From Methylobacterium crusticola (GTDB lineage Bacteria > Pseudomonadota > Alphaproteobacteria > Rhizobiales > Beijerinckiaceae), in assembly GCF_003574465.1 (NCBI RefSeq), contig NZ_KZ984618.1, positions 828 to 36,865 of the forward strand: a stretch of DNA of 36,038 bases, in the 5' to 3' direction. The notes beneath the pieces were generated by a model. The model worked only from the letters and a program-made list of their open reading frames with translations, ran no database searches and was not told the origin of the DNA. Within the stretch, counting starts at the first letter, position 1. Every line of letters begins with the position of its first letter. This document shows, one piece after another, positions 16,152 to 25,512 of the stretch. A program made the translations under genes and the position numbers.

Positions 16152-17244
16152 GGTCGAGGGTGCTCTCCCGGCCGACGGCGTCGTAGTGCTGGGCGAGCCA
16201 GGCCCTGGCGGCCTCCCGGCCGGTGTCGCGCAGCGTCAGGAAGAACGGCCACTGCGCCTTCTGCTTGGTCGAGGCGGCGAAGTCGTCGAGGCCGCCGCTG
16301 CCGTCGATGCGGTGCAGGAGGAGCGGCTTGTAGCTGTTGCTGCGCCCCAGGGCCCCCTGGTCGATCAGGTCGCCCACGAAGTCGATGGCGCGCAGTTCGC
16401 GCAGCAGGTTGCCGTTGAAGGTGATCTCGTTCAGGCGGTCGCGGATCGCCTGCGGGGTCCGGGGCGTCTCGCGCCGCTCGATCGGGTTGATCTGGACGAG
16501 CAGGATGTCGCGGGTCTCGGCCCCGTGGTAGAGCGGGTAGAGGGGCGGGTTGCCGAGGTAGCCCCCGTCCCAGTGCGGCACGCCGTCGATCTCCACCGCC
16601 TGGAACACCGTCGGCAGGCAGGCCGAGGCCATGACGTGGTCGGGCGTCAGGTCGGGCCGCTCGAACACCGCGATCTTGCCGGTCCAGACGTTGGTGGCCG
16701 AGATGTAGAGCTGCGCCGCCCGCGAGGTCCGCAGCGCCTCGAAATCCACCTTGTCGACGAGGGCCCGGCGCAGCGGGTTGATGTTGAGCGGGTTCGACGT
16801 GTAGGGGCTCGACACCACGTTCCAGAACGCCCCCACGGGCGTGCGCTTCCAGAAGCTCAGCACGCCGTCCACCACGGTCTGCTGCGCGTGGCTGAGGTCG
16901 GCATCGAGGCTGACCTCGCGCCAGAACGCCTCGAGCTGCGAGCGGGCGCCGTCCGGGCCGTCCTTGATCCAGCCGTCGACCAGGAGGACGGCGTTCATGG
17001 CGCCGGCGCTGGCGCCCGTGATCGCCTCGAAGCCGAGGCGGCCGTCCTCCAGGAGGGCGTCGAGCACGCCCCACGTGAAGGCGCCGTGGGCGCCCCCGCC
17101 CTGGAGCGCGAGCGCCACGCCCTTCTCGGCCCGCGGGCCGAAGAGGCCGCGCCCGGCCCCCTCGCCCGAGCCCGGGCCCGCGGCCGCCTCGATGCCGACC
17201 GGATCCGCCGCGGCCGGGCTCTGCGTCGTGTCTGTGCTCATCAT
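16132..17244 (-). CDS. Patatin-like phospholipase family protein
   Basis: 370 residues, cytoplasmic. The patatin catalytic set is intact: oxyanion loop ALQGGGAHGAFTWGVL, nucleophile Ser79 in GASAGAMNA, and Asp226 in HWDGGYLGNPP. Family members hydrolyse acyl esters; in bacteria some act on membrane lipids and others have been linked to polyhydroxybutyrate turnover. The C-terminal region (LLLHRIDGSGGLDDFAASTKQ) is typical of the alphaproteobacterial subgroup. There are two consecutive ATGs (17244 and 17241) and no strong ribosome-binding site; 17244 is used. A TGC-rich element, TTTGCACTGCACC on this strand, lies 37 bases upstream and may control it. Confidence 0.9.
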   Translation of the reverse strand: MMSTDTTQSPAAADPVGIEAAAGPGSGEGAGRGLFGPRAEKGVALALQGGGAHGAFTWGVLDALLEDGRLGFEAITGASAGAMNAVLLVDGWIKDGPDGARSQLEAFWREVSLDADLSHAQQTVVDGVLSFWKRTPVGAFWNVVSSPYTSNPLNINPLRRALVDKVDFEALRTSRAAQLYISATNVWTGKIAVFERPDLTPDHVMASACLPTVFQAVEIDGVPHWDGGYLGNPPLYPLYHGAETRDILLVQINPIERRETPRTPQAIRDRLNEITFNGNLLRELRAIDFVGDLIDQGALGRSNSYKPLLLHRIDGSGGLDDFAASTKQKAQWPFFLTLRDTGREAARAWLAQHYDAVGRESTLDLKAMYV

Positions 17245-17261
17245 GGCCGAGATGTGGTGTG

Positions 17262-17293
17262 TTGCATCGCAATAGCAATTGGTGCAGTGCAAA
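17262..17293 (-). promoter_or_regulatory. TGC-rich element upstream of the patatin-like gene
   Basis: On the minus strand the element TTTGCACTGCACC (17293 to 17281) is followed by a second TGCAA-type half at 17266-17262. It matches 12 of 13 bases of TTTGCATTGCACC at 25298-25310. TGC-rich sites of this kind are recognised by PhaR-type regulators of polyhydroxybutyrate and phasin genes in alphaproteobacteria; assignment here is inference. Confidence 0.45.
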
Positions 17294-17463
17294 GCCGCAC
17301 CCCGCGCGAGGGTTCCGGCCTCGACAGGCCGGCCCGGATGCGACATGAAGCGGCGCCCCGGTGCGGGGGCCCGCACCCGCGCCGGCGGCCCGCCGGGCCG
17401 TGGCGCGCGCGGCACGCAGGCGGCCGGATCGGCCGGATCCGGGCCCGCGGCGGCGTCACATGC

Positions 17464-17494
17464 TTGACGCGGCGCGCGCGCAGGATCAGCTAAG
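17464..17494 (+). promoter_or_regulatory. Possible ispG promoter
   Basis: TTGACG (17464-17469) and GCTAAG (17489-17494) are 19 bases apart, about 40 bases before the ispG ATG. The -35 is good and the -10 is weak. Confidence 0.4.
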
Positions 17495-17533
17495 CGTTTC
17501 TGGTCGCGACCGAACCGACCCCGAAGGGACCCG

Positions 17534-18847
17534 ATGGAAGCCATGGAAGCCCTCGCCGCGCTTGCCGGCGACCCGGCGGACGCCGCCCCCGAGATCGCGG
17601 GGCCGCGTCCCCGGCACCGCACGGTCGGCGTGCGGATCGGAGACGGCGAGGCCGCCGTGACGATGGGCGGGGGTGCCCCGATCGTCGTCCAGTCGATGAC
17701 GAACACCGACACCGCCGACGTCGACGCGACGGTGGCGCAGGTCGCCGCGCTGGCGCGCGCCGGCTCCGAGGTCGTGCGCATCACGGTCGACCGCGACGAG
17801 GCCGCCGCCGGGGTGCCGAGGATCCGCGAGCGCCTCGACCGCATCGGCGTCCACGTGCCGCTCGTCGGCGACTTCCACTACATCGGCCACAAGCTCCTCA
17901 CCGACCACCCGGCCTGCGCCGAGGCGCTCGCCAAGTACCGGATCAACCCGGGCAACGTCGGCTTCAAGGAGAAGAAGGACCTCCAGTTCGCCACCATCGT
18001 CGAGCAGGCGGCGCGCTACGGCAAGGCGGTCAGGATCGGCGCCAACTGGGGCTCCCTCGACGAGGCGCTCCTGACCCACATGATGGACGAGAACGCCCGC
18101 TCGGCCCGGCCCCGCGACGCCCGCGCGGTGATGCGCGAGGCGATGGTGCAGTCCGCGATCCTGTCCGCCGACCGGGCGGTGGAGATCGGCCTGCCCAAGG
18201 ACCGCATCGTGCTCTCCGCCAAGGTCTCGGCGGTGCAGGACCTGATCGCGGTCTACCGCGAGGTCGCCCGGCGCTCGGACTACGCCATCCACCTCGGGCT
18301 CACCGAGGCCGGCATGGGCTCGAAGGGCATCGTGGCCGCCTCCGCGGCGATCGGGGTGCTGCTCCAGGAGGGCATCGGCGACACCATCCGCTACTCGCTG
18401 ACGCCCGAGCCCGGCGGCGACCGCACCGTGGAGGTGAAGGTCGCCCAGGAGCTGCTCCAGACCATGGGTTTTCGCACCTTCGTGCCGCTGGTGGCGGCCT
18501 GCCCGGGCTGCGGCCGCACCACCTCGACGGTGTTCCAGGAGCTCGCCCGCGACATCCAGAACTGGATCACCACCTCGATGCCGGAATGGCGCAAGACCTA
18601 TCCGGGCGTCGAGGGGCTGAACGTCGCCGTGATGGGCTGCATCGTCAACGGGCCGGGCGAGTCCAAGCACGCCGACATCGGCATCTCGCTGCCCGGCACC
18701 GGCGAGACGCCGACCGCGCCGGTCTTCATCGACGGCAAGAAGGCCATGACGCTCCGCGGCGCGACCCTCGCCAAGGACTTCGAGACCATCGTGATCGACT
18801 ACATCGAGCGCCGCTTCGGGCAGGGGCGGCGCAGCGCGGCCGAGTAG
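17534..18847 (+). CDS. ispG: 4-hydroxy-3-methylbut-2-enyl diphosphate synthase (flavodoxin)
   Basis: 437 residues. IspG/GcpE converts methylerythritol cyclodiphosphate to HMBPP in the MEP isoprenoid pathway, taking electrons from a flavodoxin or ferredoxin. The TIM-barrel part runs from [19 protein letters not shown] through [12 protein letters not shown] and [11 protein letters not shown]. The [4Fe-4S] ligands are Cys323 and Cys326 ([11 protein letters not shown]) and Cys369 in [11 protein letters not shown], where Glu376 is the fourth ligand. Length and motifs are normal for the alphaproteobacterial form. AAGGGA precedes ATG 17534. A hairpin follows the stop at once, so it is likely transcribed alone. 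Confidence 0.97.
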   Translation: MEAMEALAALAGDPADAAPEIAGPRPRHRTVGVRIGDGEAAVTMGGGAPIVVQSMTNTDTADVDATVAQVAALARAGSEVVRITVDRDEAAAGVPRIRERLDRIGVHVPLVGDFHYIGHKLLTDHPACAEALAKYRINPGNVGFKEKKDLQFATIVEQAARYGKAVRIGANWGSLDEALLTHMMDENARSARPRDARAVMREAMVQSAILSADRAVEIGLPKDRIVLSAKVSAVQDLIAVYREVARRSDYAIHLGLTEAGMGSKGIVAASAAIGVLLQEGIGDTIRYSLTPEPGGDRTVEVKVAQELLQTMGFRTFVPLVAACPGCGRTTSTVFQELARDIQNWITTSMPEWRKTYPGVEGLNVAVMGCIVNGPGESKHADIGISLPGTGETPTAPVFIDGKKAMTLRGATLAKDFETIVIDYIERRFGQGRRSAAE

Positions 18848-18867
18848 CCGCGGCGGGCCGCCGCGGC
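18847..18867 (+). terminator. Hairpin at the ispG stop
   Basis: GCCGCGGC (18847-18854) pairs with an identical self-complementary copy at 18860-18867 around the loop GGGCC, beginning on the last base of the stop codon. There is no T tract. Confidence 0.5.
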
Positions 18868-18882
18868 GCGGGGCGGCCCGCC

Positions 18883-18910
18883 TTGCGCCCCCCCGGGCCC
18901 GTGCTACAAT
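18883..18910 (+). promoter_or_regulatory. Probable kup promoter
   Basis: TTGCGC (18883-18888), 16 bases, then TACAAT (18905-18910), a near-consensus -10. This would give a leader of about 115 bases before the kup ATG. Confidence 0.5.
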
Positions 18911-19030
18911 CCTGCCACATTCGGGATCGGCGACGGACGCACCCGATCCCCAAGGACTGAGCCCGCCAACCGGCCCCGAAGCGCGCTTGGCGGCACTCGC
19001 GGCCTCCGGCGGGCGCACCCCCGATCAGAC

Positions 19031-21001
19031 ATGACCCAGTCAGCCGCACCCACGGGCGGACCCGTTGCGCCGCCCGAAACACTCACCCCCCAGAGCGGAG
19101 GCCCGCCGACGCCGGCCGGCAGCGTCGACGAGGCCGAGGGCCACGGGCACGCCCGGGCGAGCTTCTGGACCCTGTTCCTCGGCTCGGTCGGCGTCGTCTA
19201 CGGCGACATCGGCACGAGCCCGCTCTACGCCTTCCGGGAGGCCCTCGCCCCCGGCCGGGCCGACGGCGTCCTGACCGCCGAGGAGGTGCTCGGCACCGTC
19301 TCGCTGCTGCTCTGGGCCCTGGTGCTGATCGTCACCGTCAAGTACGTCATCCTGCTGCTGCAGATGGACAACAAGGGCGAGGGCGGCATCCTCTCGCTCA
19401 TGGCGCTCGCCCGCAAGGCCCTCGGCGGCTCGCACATCGTGTTCATGCTGGGGCTGTTCGGCGCCGCCCTGTTCTACGGCGACGCCATCATCACGCCGGC
19501 GATCTCGGTGCTGTCGGCGGTCGAGGGGCTGAAGCTCGTCACGCCGGCCCTCGAGCACTACGTCCTGCCGATCACCATCACGATCATCGTGCCGCTGTTC
19601 CTGGTCCAGAGCCGGGGCACCAGCCGGATGGCGACCTTCTTCGGCCCGATCATGCTGGTCTGGTTCGCCACCCTGGCCCTGGCGGCCCTGCCCCACATCG
19701 CCCGCACGCCGGGCGTGCTCTGGGCGCTCAACCCCTGGCACGCGGTGCACTACCTGCTCGGCCACGGCACCGGCGCCCTGGTGGCCCTCGGCGCGGTGTT
19801 CCTGGCGGTCACCGGGGCCGAGGCCCTGTTCGCGGATCTCGGCCATTTCGGCCGCCGCCCGATCCAGACCGCCTGGATCGCCCTCGTGGGCCCGGCCCTC
19901 GCCATCAACTACCTCGGCCAGGCCGCCCTGGTCCTGGCGAACCCCGACACGACCGACCCCTTCTACCAGCTCGTGCCCGAATGGGGCCTGCTGCCGATGG
20001 TGCTGCTCGCCACGGCGGCGACCGTCATCGCCAGCCAGGCGGTGATCACCGGCGCCTTCTCGCTCTCGCGCCAGGCGGTGCAGCTCGGCCTGCTGCCGCG
20101 CCTCGAGATCCGCCACACCTCGGAATCGCATTCCGGCCAGATCTACCTGCCGCAGATCAACACCCTGCTGATGCTCGGCGTCGTGGTGCTGGTGATCCTG
20201 TTCCGCTCCTCGAGCGCGCTCGCCTCGGCGTACGGCATCGCGGTCACCGGCACGATGCTGATCACCGCGGGCCTCGCCTTCCTGGTGCTGTGGCGGACCT
20301 GGAAATGGTCGCCGCTCGCCGCCGGCGCCGCCATGGTGCCGTTCATCGCCGTCGAGCTGCTGTTCCTGGCCTCGAACCTGCTCAAGGTGTTCGAGGGCGG
20401 CTACATGCCCCTGCTGCTCGCCGGCGGCCTCGTGCTGCTGATGTGGACCTGGGTGCGGGGCGTCACCATCCTGTTCAACAAGACCCGCAAGACCGACGTG
20501 CCGCTGACCGAGCTCGTGGCGATGCTGGAGAAGAGCCCGCCCCACCACGTCAAGGGGACGGCGGTCTTCCTCACCAGCGACCCCGAGACCGCGCCCGCCG
20601 CCCTGCTGCACAACCTGAAGCACAACAAGGTGCTGCACGAGAAGAACGTCGTGCTCACGGTCAAGACCATCGACCTGCCGCGCCTCGCCGACGCCGACCG
20701 CATCCGGATCGAGCCGCTGGGGCCGCATTTCTGGAAGGTCGTGATGAAGTTCGGCTACATGGAATCGCCGAACATCCCCCGGGGGCTGGCCCTTCTGCGC
20801 AAGCAGGGCTTCAAGTTCGACATCATGGCGACGTCGTTCTTCCTCTCCCGCCGCTCGATCCGGCCAGCGGCGCAGTCCGGCATGCCGCTCTGGCAGGACC
20901 GCGTGTTCATCACCCTCGCGCGCAACGCCAACGACGCCACGGACTTCTTCCAGATCCCGACCGGGCGCGTGGTCGAGGTGGGCACGCAGGTGACCGTGTA
21001 G
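19031..21001 (+). CDS. kup: Kup family low-affinity potassium uptake protein
   Basis: 656 residues. It is a proton-coupled K+ importer of the inner membrane. The family signature [20 protein letters not shown] is at about residues 53-72, followed by about 12 membrane helices and a C-terminal cytoplasmic region of about 190 residues (from [15 protein letters not shown]). The segments [19 protein letters not shown] and [21 protein letters not shown] are strongly conserved in Kup. The first 40 residues are Pro/Gly-rich and family-variable. There is no strong ribosome-binding site, but no better start exists. The stop codon lies inside a short tandem duplication (20999-21045). Confidence 0.95.
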   Translation: MTQSAAPTGGPVAPPETLTPQSGGPPTPAGSVDEAEGHGHARASFWTLFLGSVGVVYGDIGTSPLYAFREALAPGRADGVLTAEEVLGTVSLLLWALVLIVTVKYVILLLQMDNKGEGGILSLMALARKALGGSHIVFMLGLFGAALFYGDAIITPAISVLSAVEGLKLVTPALEHYVLPITITIIVPLFLVQSRGTSRMATFFGPIMLVWFATLALAALPHIARTPGVLWALNPWHAVHYLLGHGTGALVALGAVFLAVTGAEALFADLGHFGRRPIQTAWIALVGPALAINYLGQAALVLANPDTTDPFYQLVPEWGLLPMVLLATAATVIASQAVITGAFSLSRQAVQLGLLPRLEIRHTSESHSGQIYLPQINTLLMLGVVVLVILFRSSSALASAYGIAVTGTMLITAGLAFLVLWRTWKWSPLAAGAAMVPFIAVELLFLASNLLKVFEGGYMPLLLAGGLVLLMWTWVRGVTILFNKTRKTDVPLTELVAMLEKSPPHHVKGTAVFLTSDPETAPAALLHNLKHNKVLHEKNVVLTVKTIDLPRLADADRIRIEPLGPHFWKVVMKFGYMESPNIPRGLALLRKQGFKFDIMATSFFLSRRSIRPAAQSGMPLWQDRVFITLARNANDATDFFQIPTGRVVEVGTQVTV

Positions 21002-21045
21002 GCGCGCGGAGGGGCCGGCGCCGTAGGCGCGCGGGGCCGGCGCCG
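20999..21045 (+). repeat. Tandem duplication starting at the kup stop codon
   Basis: Copy 1 (20999-21023) starts with the real TAG; copy 2 (21024-21045) starts with TAGGCGCGCGG again and lacks three bases. Both end GGCCGGCGCCG. It is the second case in this window of a duplicated stop-codon region. Confidence 0.75.
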
Positions 21046-21127
21046 GCGGGGCCGTCCCGCCCCGGTTCCCCCGGCGCCCAACATGCTCTAGACGGGCGGC
21101 CGACCTCCCCTCCTGCCGAGACCGCCC

Positions 21128-22240
21128 ATGTCCGCCGCCCTCCGTCCCGTCCCGCGCCCCGGCGTCCTCGCGATCGAGGCCTACGTCCCGGGCAAGAGCG
21201 CGGCCCCGGCCGGCGTCAGGCTGCACAAGCTGTCGTCGAACGAGACGCCCCTCGGCCCGAGCCCGGCGGCGGTCGCGGCGGCGCAGGAGACCACGGGCCA
21301 CCTCGCGCTCTATCCCGACGGCAGCGCCCAGGCGCTCAGGACCGCCATCGCGGCGAAGTACGGCCTCGACCCGGAGCGGATCGTCTGCGGGGCCGGCTCG
21401 GACGAGCTGCTGTCGCTCCTCACCTACGCCTACATGGGACCGGGGGAGGAGGGCCTGTACTCGCAGTACGGCTTCCTGGTCTACCGCATCGCCATCCTGG
21501 CGGCGGGCGGCACGCCCGTGGTGGCGCCGGAGCGCGACCACACGGCCGACGTCGACGCGATCCTGCGGGCCGTCACGCCGCGCACGCGCATCGTCTACCT
21601 CGCCAACCCCAACAACCCCACCGGCACCTACCTGCCCTTCGACGAGGTGCGGCGCCTGCACGCCGGCCTGCCCGGGGACGTGCTGCTGGTGCTCGACGCG
21701 GCCTACGCCGAGTACGTCCGGCGCAACGACTACGCCGCCGGCCTCGAGCTGGTCGCCGAATCCGAGAACGTCGTCATGACCCGCACCTTCTCGAAGGTGT
21801 ACGGGCTGGCTGCCCTGCGCATTGGCTGGATGGTGGCGCCCGCGGCCGTCGCCGACGCGGTCAACCGCATCCGCGGGCCCTTCAACCTCGGCTCGGCGGC
21901 GATCGCCGCCGGCGCCGCCGCCGTGGCGGACGACGCCCACGTGGCGGCGGCGGTCGCCCACAACGAGGCCTGGCTGCCGAAGGTCACGCGGGCGATCGAG
22001 GCGCTCGGCCTCGCCGTCACCCCGAGCGTCGGCAACTTCGTGCTGATCCACTTCCCCGAGGCCGCCGGCCGGGGCGCCGCGGAGGCGGACGCCTTCCTGA
22101 CCGCCCGCGGGCTGATCCTGCGCCGCGTCGGCGCCTACGGCCTGCCGCACGCCCTGCGCATGACCATCGGCTCGGCGGAGGCGAACGAGGCGGTGGTCGC
22201 CGCCCTCGGCGCGTTCGTGGCGGGGCGCTCCGATGCCTGA
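21128..22240 (+). CDS. hisC: Histidinol-phosphate aminotransferase
   Basis: 370 residues, class II PLP aminotransferase. The PLP lysine is Lys223 in [16 protein letters not shown]. Other family marks are [39 protein letters not shown] and the C-terminal [17 protein letters not shown]. It makes histidinol phosphate from imidazole-acetol phosphate. Because its end overlaps tyrA by 8 bases, it probably also transaminates aromatic keto acids such as prephenate, as HisC enzymes paired with TyrA commonly do. It starts at ATG 21128; TGCTCTAG lies 37 bases before it. Confidence 0.93.
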   Translation: MSAALRPVPRPGVLAIEAYVPGKSAAPAGVRLHKLSSNETPLGPSPAAVAAAQETTGHLALYPDGSAQALRTAIAAKYGLDPERIVCGAGSDELLSLLTYAYMGPGEEGLYSQYGFLVYRIAILAAGGTPVVAPERDHTADVDAILRAVTPRTRIVYLANPNNPTGTYLPFDEVRRLHAGLPGDVLLVLDAAYAEYVRRNDYAAGLELVAESENVVMTRTFSKVYGLAALRIGWMVAPAAVADAVNRIRGPFNLGSAAIAAGAAAVADDAHVAAAVAHNEAWLPKVTRAIEALGLAVTPSVGNFVLIHFPEAAGRGAAEADAFLTARGLILRRVGAYGLPHALRMTIGSAEANEAVVAALGAFVAGRSDA

Positions 22241-23195
22241 GGCGGACGCCGCCGGGCGGCCGGCCCCGTTCCGGCGCCTGGCCCTGGTCGGGCTCGGGCT
22301 GATCGGCTCCTCGATCGCCCGCGGGGCCCGGGAGGCCGGGCTGGCGCGGGAGATCGTGGCGATCGACCGCGACGCGGGCGTGCGGGAGCGGGTGCGGGCG
22401 CTCGGGATCGCCGACGTCGCGACGGCCGACCTCGCCGCGGGCGTGGCCGGGGCGGACCTCGTCGTGCTGTGCGTGCCCGTGGGCGCGGTCGGGCCGGTCG
22501 CGGCCGCGATGGCGGGCGCCCTCGCGCCCGGCGCCATCGTGTCCGACGTCGGCTCGGTCAAGGGCGCCGTGGTGGCGGCCGCCGCGCCCCACCTGCCGGG
22601 CCACGTCGCCTTCGTGCCGGCCCACCCGGTCGCCGGCACCGAGCATTCGGGGCCGGATGCGGGCTTCGCCAGCCTGTTCCACGGCCGCTGGTGCATCCTC
22701 ACCCCGCCGGAGGGCACGGCGCCGGCCGCGGTCGCGCGGGTGCGGGCCTTCTGGGAGGGCCTCGGCTCGGTCGTCGAGACCATGACCCCGGCCCACCACG
22801 ACCTCGTGCTGGCGATCACGAGCCACGTGCCGCACCTCATCGCCTACAACATCGTCGGCACCGCCGCCGACCTCGAGGCCGTGACCCAGTCCGAGGTGAT
22901 CAAGTTCTCGGCCGGCGGCTTTCGCGACTTCACCCGCATCGCCGCCTCTGACCCGACCATGTGGCGCGACGTCTTCCTCACCAACAAGGACGCCGTGCTG
23001 GAGATGCTCGGCCGCTTCAACGAGGACCTGGCGGCCCTGGCCCGCGCCATCCGGTGGGACGACGGCGAGGCGCTGCACGCGCTCTTCACCCGCACCCGGG
23101 CGATCCGGCGCGGCATCGTGGCCGTGGGCCAGGAGACCGCCGAGCCGGATTTCGGCCGCCGCGGCGCCGGCCCGGGCCCGAAGGCGCCGGGGTGA
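22233..23195 (+). CDS. tyrA: Prephenate / arogenate dehydrogenase
   Basis: 320 residues. The NAD(P)-binding Rossmann motif is [17 protein letters not shown], followed by [26 protein letters not shown] and the active-site segment [16 protein letters not shown] with the catalytic His. The helical dimerisation domain ([21 protein letters not shown], then [17 protein letters not shown]) is complete. It oxidatively decarboxylates prephenate or arogenate in tyrosine synthesis. There is no fused chorismate mutase or ACT domain, so feedback control by tyrosine through ACT is not expected. Its start overlaps hisC, so the two are translated together. The last 20 residues are Gly/Pro-rich and non-conserved. 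Confidence 0.93.
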   Translation: MPEADAAGRPAPFRRLALVGLGLIGSSIARGAREAGLAREIVAIDRDAGVRERVRALGIADVATADLAAGVAGADLVVLCVPVGAVGPVAAAMAGALAPGAIVSDVGSVKGAVVAAAAPHLPGHVAFVPAHPVAGTEHSGPDAGFASLFHGRWCILTPPEGTAPAAVARVRAFWEGLGSVVETMTPAHHDLVLAITSHVPHLIAYNIVGTAADLEAVTQSEVIKFSAGGFRDFTRIAASDPTMWRDVFLTNKDAVLEMLGRFNEDLAALARAIRWDDGEALHALFTRTRAIRRGIVAVGQETAEPDFGRRGAGPGPKAPG

Positions 23196-23332
23196 CGACG
23201 CGCCGGGACCGGCGTCCCGCGCGGCGGAACCCTTTCCCGTCCCGAGCTTTGCCATAAGCGTTGCCGTTTCGCCGCCGGTGCCCGATACTCCCGGGCGAGG
23301 GCCGGCGTGACGAATCTGTTGGTGAAGTGACC

Positions 23333-24529
23333 ATGTCTGCTCGATCGAACTGGGGCCGCGGTCTCCTGGTGGCCCTGATCGGCGCGCAGGGGGCGGCCTG
23401 CGCGTCGCTGCCGCGCACGCCCTACACGGCCGCGGAGGCCGCCGTCGCGACCGTGCCGGGCCAGGAGCCCGGCGTGCGCTTCTGGGCCGACGGGACCGCC
23501 CGCAGCTTCGCCCAGGTGACCGAGCGGGTGGCCTCGCTGCGCGAGCCCTTCAGCTACCTGGCGCTCTCGGGCGGGGGCGGCGACGGGGCCTACGGGGCCG
23601 GCGTGCTCAACGGCTGGAGCGAGACCGGGCGCCGCCCGACCTTCACCATCGTGTCCGGCGTCTCGACGGGCGCGCTCATCGCCCCGTTCGCGTTCCTGGG
23701 GCCGGCCTACGACCCGAGCCTGCGCGACATCTACACCAGCGGCGCGGCCGCGGGCCTGGTGCGCTCGCCCAACCCGCTCAACATCCTGCTCGGCGACGGA
23801 CTGTTCGGCGACCAGCGCCTGCGCGACCTCGTCGGGCGCCACGTCACGCCCGAGATGCTGGCGGCCGTCGCGGAGGAGCACCGGAAGGGCCGGCGCCTCC
23901 TCGTGGTCACCACCAACCTCGATTCGCAGCGGGCGGTGATCTGGGACATGGGCGCCATCGCGGCGAGCGGCCAGCCCAACGCCGCGACGCTGTTTCGCGA
24001 CGTGCTCACCGCCTCGGCGAGCGTCCCGGCGGTGTTCCCCCCGATGCTGATCGACGCCCAGGCCGGCAACCACGCCTTCCAGGAGATGCACGTCGACGGC
24101 TCGGTGGTGACGCCGGTCTTCACCCTGCCGGAGGCCTTCCTGACCCAGGACGGCCGCCTGGGGGCGAGCCGCGGGCGGCCCAACATCTACGTCATCATCA
24201 ACGGCCGCGTCGAGCCGAGCTTCGACGTGGTGCCGAACGGCACCCTGCCGATCGCCACCCGCTCGCTCTCGACCGTGGGCCGCGCCCGCTCCCGCGCCAC
24301 CCTCGCCAGCACCTACGCGTTCGCCCGGCGCAACGGCATCGGCTTCCACCTCACCTACATCGACCAGCGCATCCCCGAGGTCTCGGCCGCGCAGGGCTTC
24401 GACACCGCCTACATGCGCCGGCTGTTCGACGACGGCTATGCCAAGGCCCGCACGGGCGCGCCCTGGCAGACCACGCTCCCGCGCGAGGGCGAGCCGGCGG
24501 TCGAGCCGCAGGCCATGGCCCTGCGCTGA
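23333..24529 (+). CDS. Patatin-like phospholipase, probable lipoprotein
   Basis: 398 residues. The N-terminus (GRGLLVALIGAQGAACASLP) is a signal sequence with Cys23 as a plausible lipidation site; the -3 residue is Gly instead of Leu, so the lipobox is imperfect. The patatin motifs are LALSGGGGDGAYGAGVL, Ser111 in SGVSTGALIAPF and Asp255 in MHVDGSVVTP. Exported patatin-like proteins act on lipids at the membrane or outside; the substrate is unknown. It is not closely similar to the cytoplasmic patatin-like protein at 16132-17244. ATG 23333 has GGTGAAGTGA upstream. It is followed by a strong hairpin. Confidence 0.87.
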   Translation: MSARSNWGRGLLVALIGAQGAACASLPRTPYTAAEAAVATVPGQEPGVRFWADGTARSFAQVTERVASLREPFSYLALSGGGGDGAYGAGVLNGWSETGRRPTFTIVSGVSTGALIAPFAFLGPAYDPSLRDIYTSGAAAGLVRSPNPLNILLGDGLFGDQRLRDLVGRHVTPEMLAAVAEEHRKGRRLLVVTTNLDSQRAVIWDMGAIAASGQPNAATLFRDVLTASASVPAVFPPMLIDAQAGNHAFQEMHVDGSVVTPVFTLPEAFLTQDGRLGASRGRPNIYVIINGRVEPSFDVVPNGTLPIATRSLSTVGRARSRATLASTYAFARRNGIGFHLTYIDQRIPEVSAAQGFDTAYMRRLFDDGYAKARTGAPWQTTLPREGEPAVEPQAMALR

Positions 24530-24535
24530 CGTGCT

Positions 24536-24561
24536 CCCCGCGCGCCCGGCGGCGCGCGGGG
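24536..24561 (+). terminator. Strong hairpin after the patatin-like lipoprotein gene
   Basis: CCCCGCGCGCC (24536-24546) and GGCGCGCGGGG (24551-24561) form a perfect 11-bp stem with the tetraloop CGGC, seven bases after the stop. Confidence 0.7.
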
Positions 24562-24809
24562 CTCCATCGGTCGAGCCCGCGCCGCAGCACGCTGCCGGGC
24601 GGACCGGCATCGGGTCCGATCGGGGTGAGGTCGCGCGGGCGCCGGCCCGGAGCCGTCCCGGCCCGGAGCCGGCCCGGCGATGCAGGCACCGTCGTAGCCG
24701 ATCCGCAACGCTGCCGCCCGGGAACCCGGTGGCCTGCCGCGAGGAAATTCGGGCCGCTCGGAGGTCCGCAAGGGCGGGTCCGCGGGGTGGCGCGCGGCGC
24801 CGCACCGGG
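24562..24809. other. Non-coding stretch with no recognised feature
   Basis: Very GC-rich, with repeated CCCGGAGCCG-type words near 24650-24675. All frames give low-complexity Arg/Pro/Gly sequence with no family resemblance. It may be the remains of the upstream part of the decayed operon that follows, but I cannot show that. Confidence 0.4.
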
Positions 24810-24920
24810 CGGCGACGGCGAGGCCATCATGCGCGAGCCGTCTCCCGCGAGGCGGCCCGATCCCTGGCCGGCGACGCCACCGTCGAGGAGATCGGCCCCG
24901 TGTTCGAGCGCCCGGGAGTG
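24810..24920 (+). pseudogene. Remnant of the C-terminal end of a GspE-like secretion ATPase
   Basis: The frame at 24840-24908 reads VSREAARSLAGDATVEEIGPVF, which matches the usual end of GspE/PulE ATPases, where a helix with repeated Ala/Leu leads to a G-x-T-x-E-E-V-x-x-V turn. The segment GDGEAIMRE just before it lies in another frame, which suggests a frameshift. No Walker motifs or zinc-finger cysteines are visible upstream, so most of the gene is gone. Confidence rests on the fit with the gspF-like and gspG-like pieces that follow in the correct order. Confidence 0.5.
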
Positions 24921-25223
24921 ATGGCGCGCTTCGCCTGCCGGGCCTCCGGCGGCGACGGGCGGCTGGTGGCCGGCAGCCTGGAGGCCGCCGGGCGCGAGTC
25001 GCCGGCCTCGCCTCCCTGCGGCCGCTCTCGCCCTCGACCCCGGACCTGATCGCCTCCGGCGAGCCGGTGAACCGCCTCCCCGCCGTGCTGCTCCACGCCG
25101 CCGAGACGCACGCGGCCGCGACCCGGGGCCAGGTCGACCGCCTGCTCGCGATCCCGGCCCCGGCCATCACGGCGGCGATCGGCGGGCTCATCGGCGGGCT
25201 GATGCTCTCCGGGACGGGCGCTG
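24921..25223 (+). pseudogene. GspF-like type II secretion protein, internally deleted and frameshifted
   Basis: The first part, from ATG 24921, reads MARFACRASGGDGRLVAGSL and EAAGRE, the standard N-terminus of GspF. The frame then shifts at about 24998. The second part reads DLIASGEPVNRLPAVLLHAAETHAAATRGQVDRLLA and ends IGGLIGGLMLS, the standard end of the second GspF repeat (loss-tolerant Gly-Glu, helical pair, last membrane helix). GspF is normally about 400 residues; some 290 from the middle are missing. Both junctions keep the compact TGATG stop/start overlap typical of gsp operons. It cannot make a working protein. Confidence 0.65.
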
Positions 25224-25295
25224 ATGGGCTTTCGGGAGCTGGCGCGCCGACGGGCGTCAGGGGACGGACCGCCTCATCATGCACTGCACAGATGA
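25224..25295 (+). pseudogene. GspG-like pseudopilin leader, truncated
   Basis: ATG 25224 overlaps the old gspF stop (TGATG). It opens MGFRELARRRASGDG, which looks like the basic leader of a type II pseudopilin, and the frame then breaks to an unrelated ending with TGA at 25293. The expected G-F-T-L-V-E prepilin cleavage site and hydrophobic helix are absent. The call depends largely on position after the gspF remnant. Confidence 0.4.
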
Positions 25296-25310
25296 TTTTT
25301 GCATTGCACC
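25280..25310 (+). promoter_or_regulatory. TGC-rich element pair without an adjacent gene
   Basis: TGCACTGCA (25280-25288) and TTTGCATTGCACC (25298-25310) flank an AT-rich GATGATTTT. The second matches the element upstream of the patatin-like gene (17281-17293, minus strand) at 12 of 13 positions. An AAGGAGACG ribosome-binding-like site follows at 25342-25350, but no reading frame of any length begins after it. It looks like a promoter and leader whose gene has been deleted, possibly of a phasin-type gene. Confidence 0.45.
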
Positions 25311-25439
25311 ACGCCGCGGCGCGGCCCGCCCGCGGCCGCCCAAGGAGACGACAAGCAGAGTTCGTCCCATCGCGTTGAATCACATGCGTATTCCGCGGGC
25401 GGGCCGCATGAAGCCTTGCGGAAAATTCACTCGGGCGCC

Positions 25440-25470
25440 TTGAACCGCCGGCGCCCCTCGGTTACGAATA
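25440..25470 (+). promoter_or_regulatory. Possible promoter of the Rieske gene
   Basis: TTGAAC (25440-25445) with a 17-base spacer to TACGAA (25463-25468), in an AT-rich patch that continues to about 25490. The -10 is weak. Confidence 0.35.
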
Positions 25471-25512
25471 AGAGCAATCTAAAAACAACGTCGTGGCTCG
25501 ACGGGAGGCGGG

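Noticed and set aside
17279..17660. Short plus-strand frames in the gap before ispG
   Set aside because: Low-complexity translations without ribosome-binding sites; they cover the probable regulatory region and overlap ispG out of frame.
19040..22840. A 1266-codon open frame on the minus strand
   Set aside because: It is antisense to kup, hisC and tyrA, all with intact family motifs. Its translation is low-complexity Arg/Gly/Asp/His-rich sequence, a consequence of GC-rich third positions.
25067..25378. A 103-codon gene starting MNRLPAVLL
   Set aside because: It begins inside the GspF C-terminal motif and its second half is low complexity. It is better explained as part of the decayed gspF.
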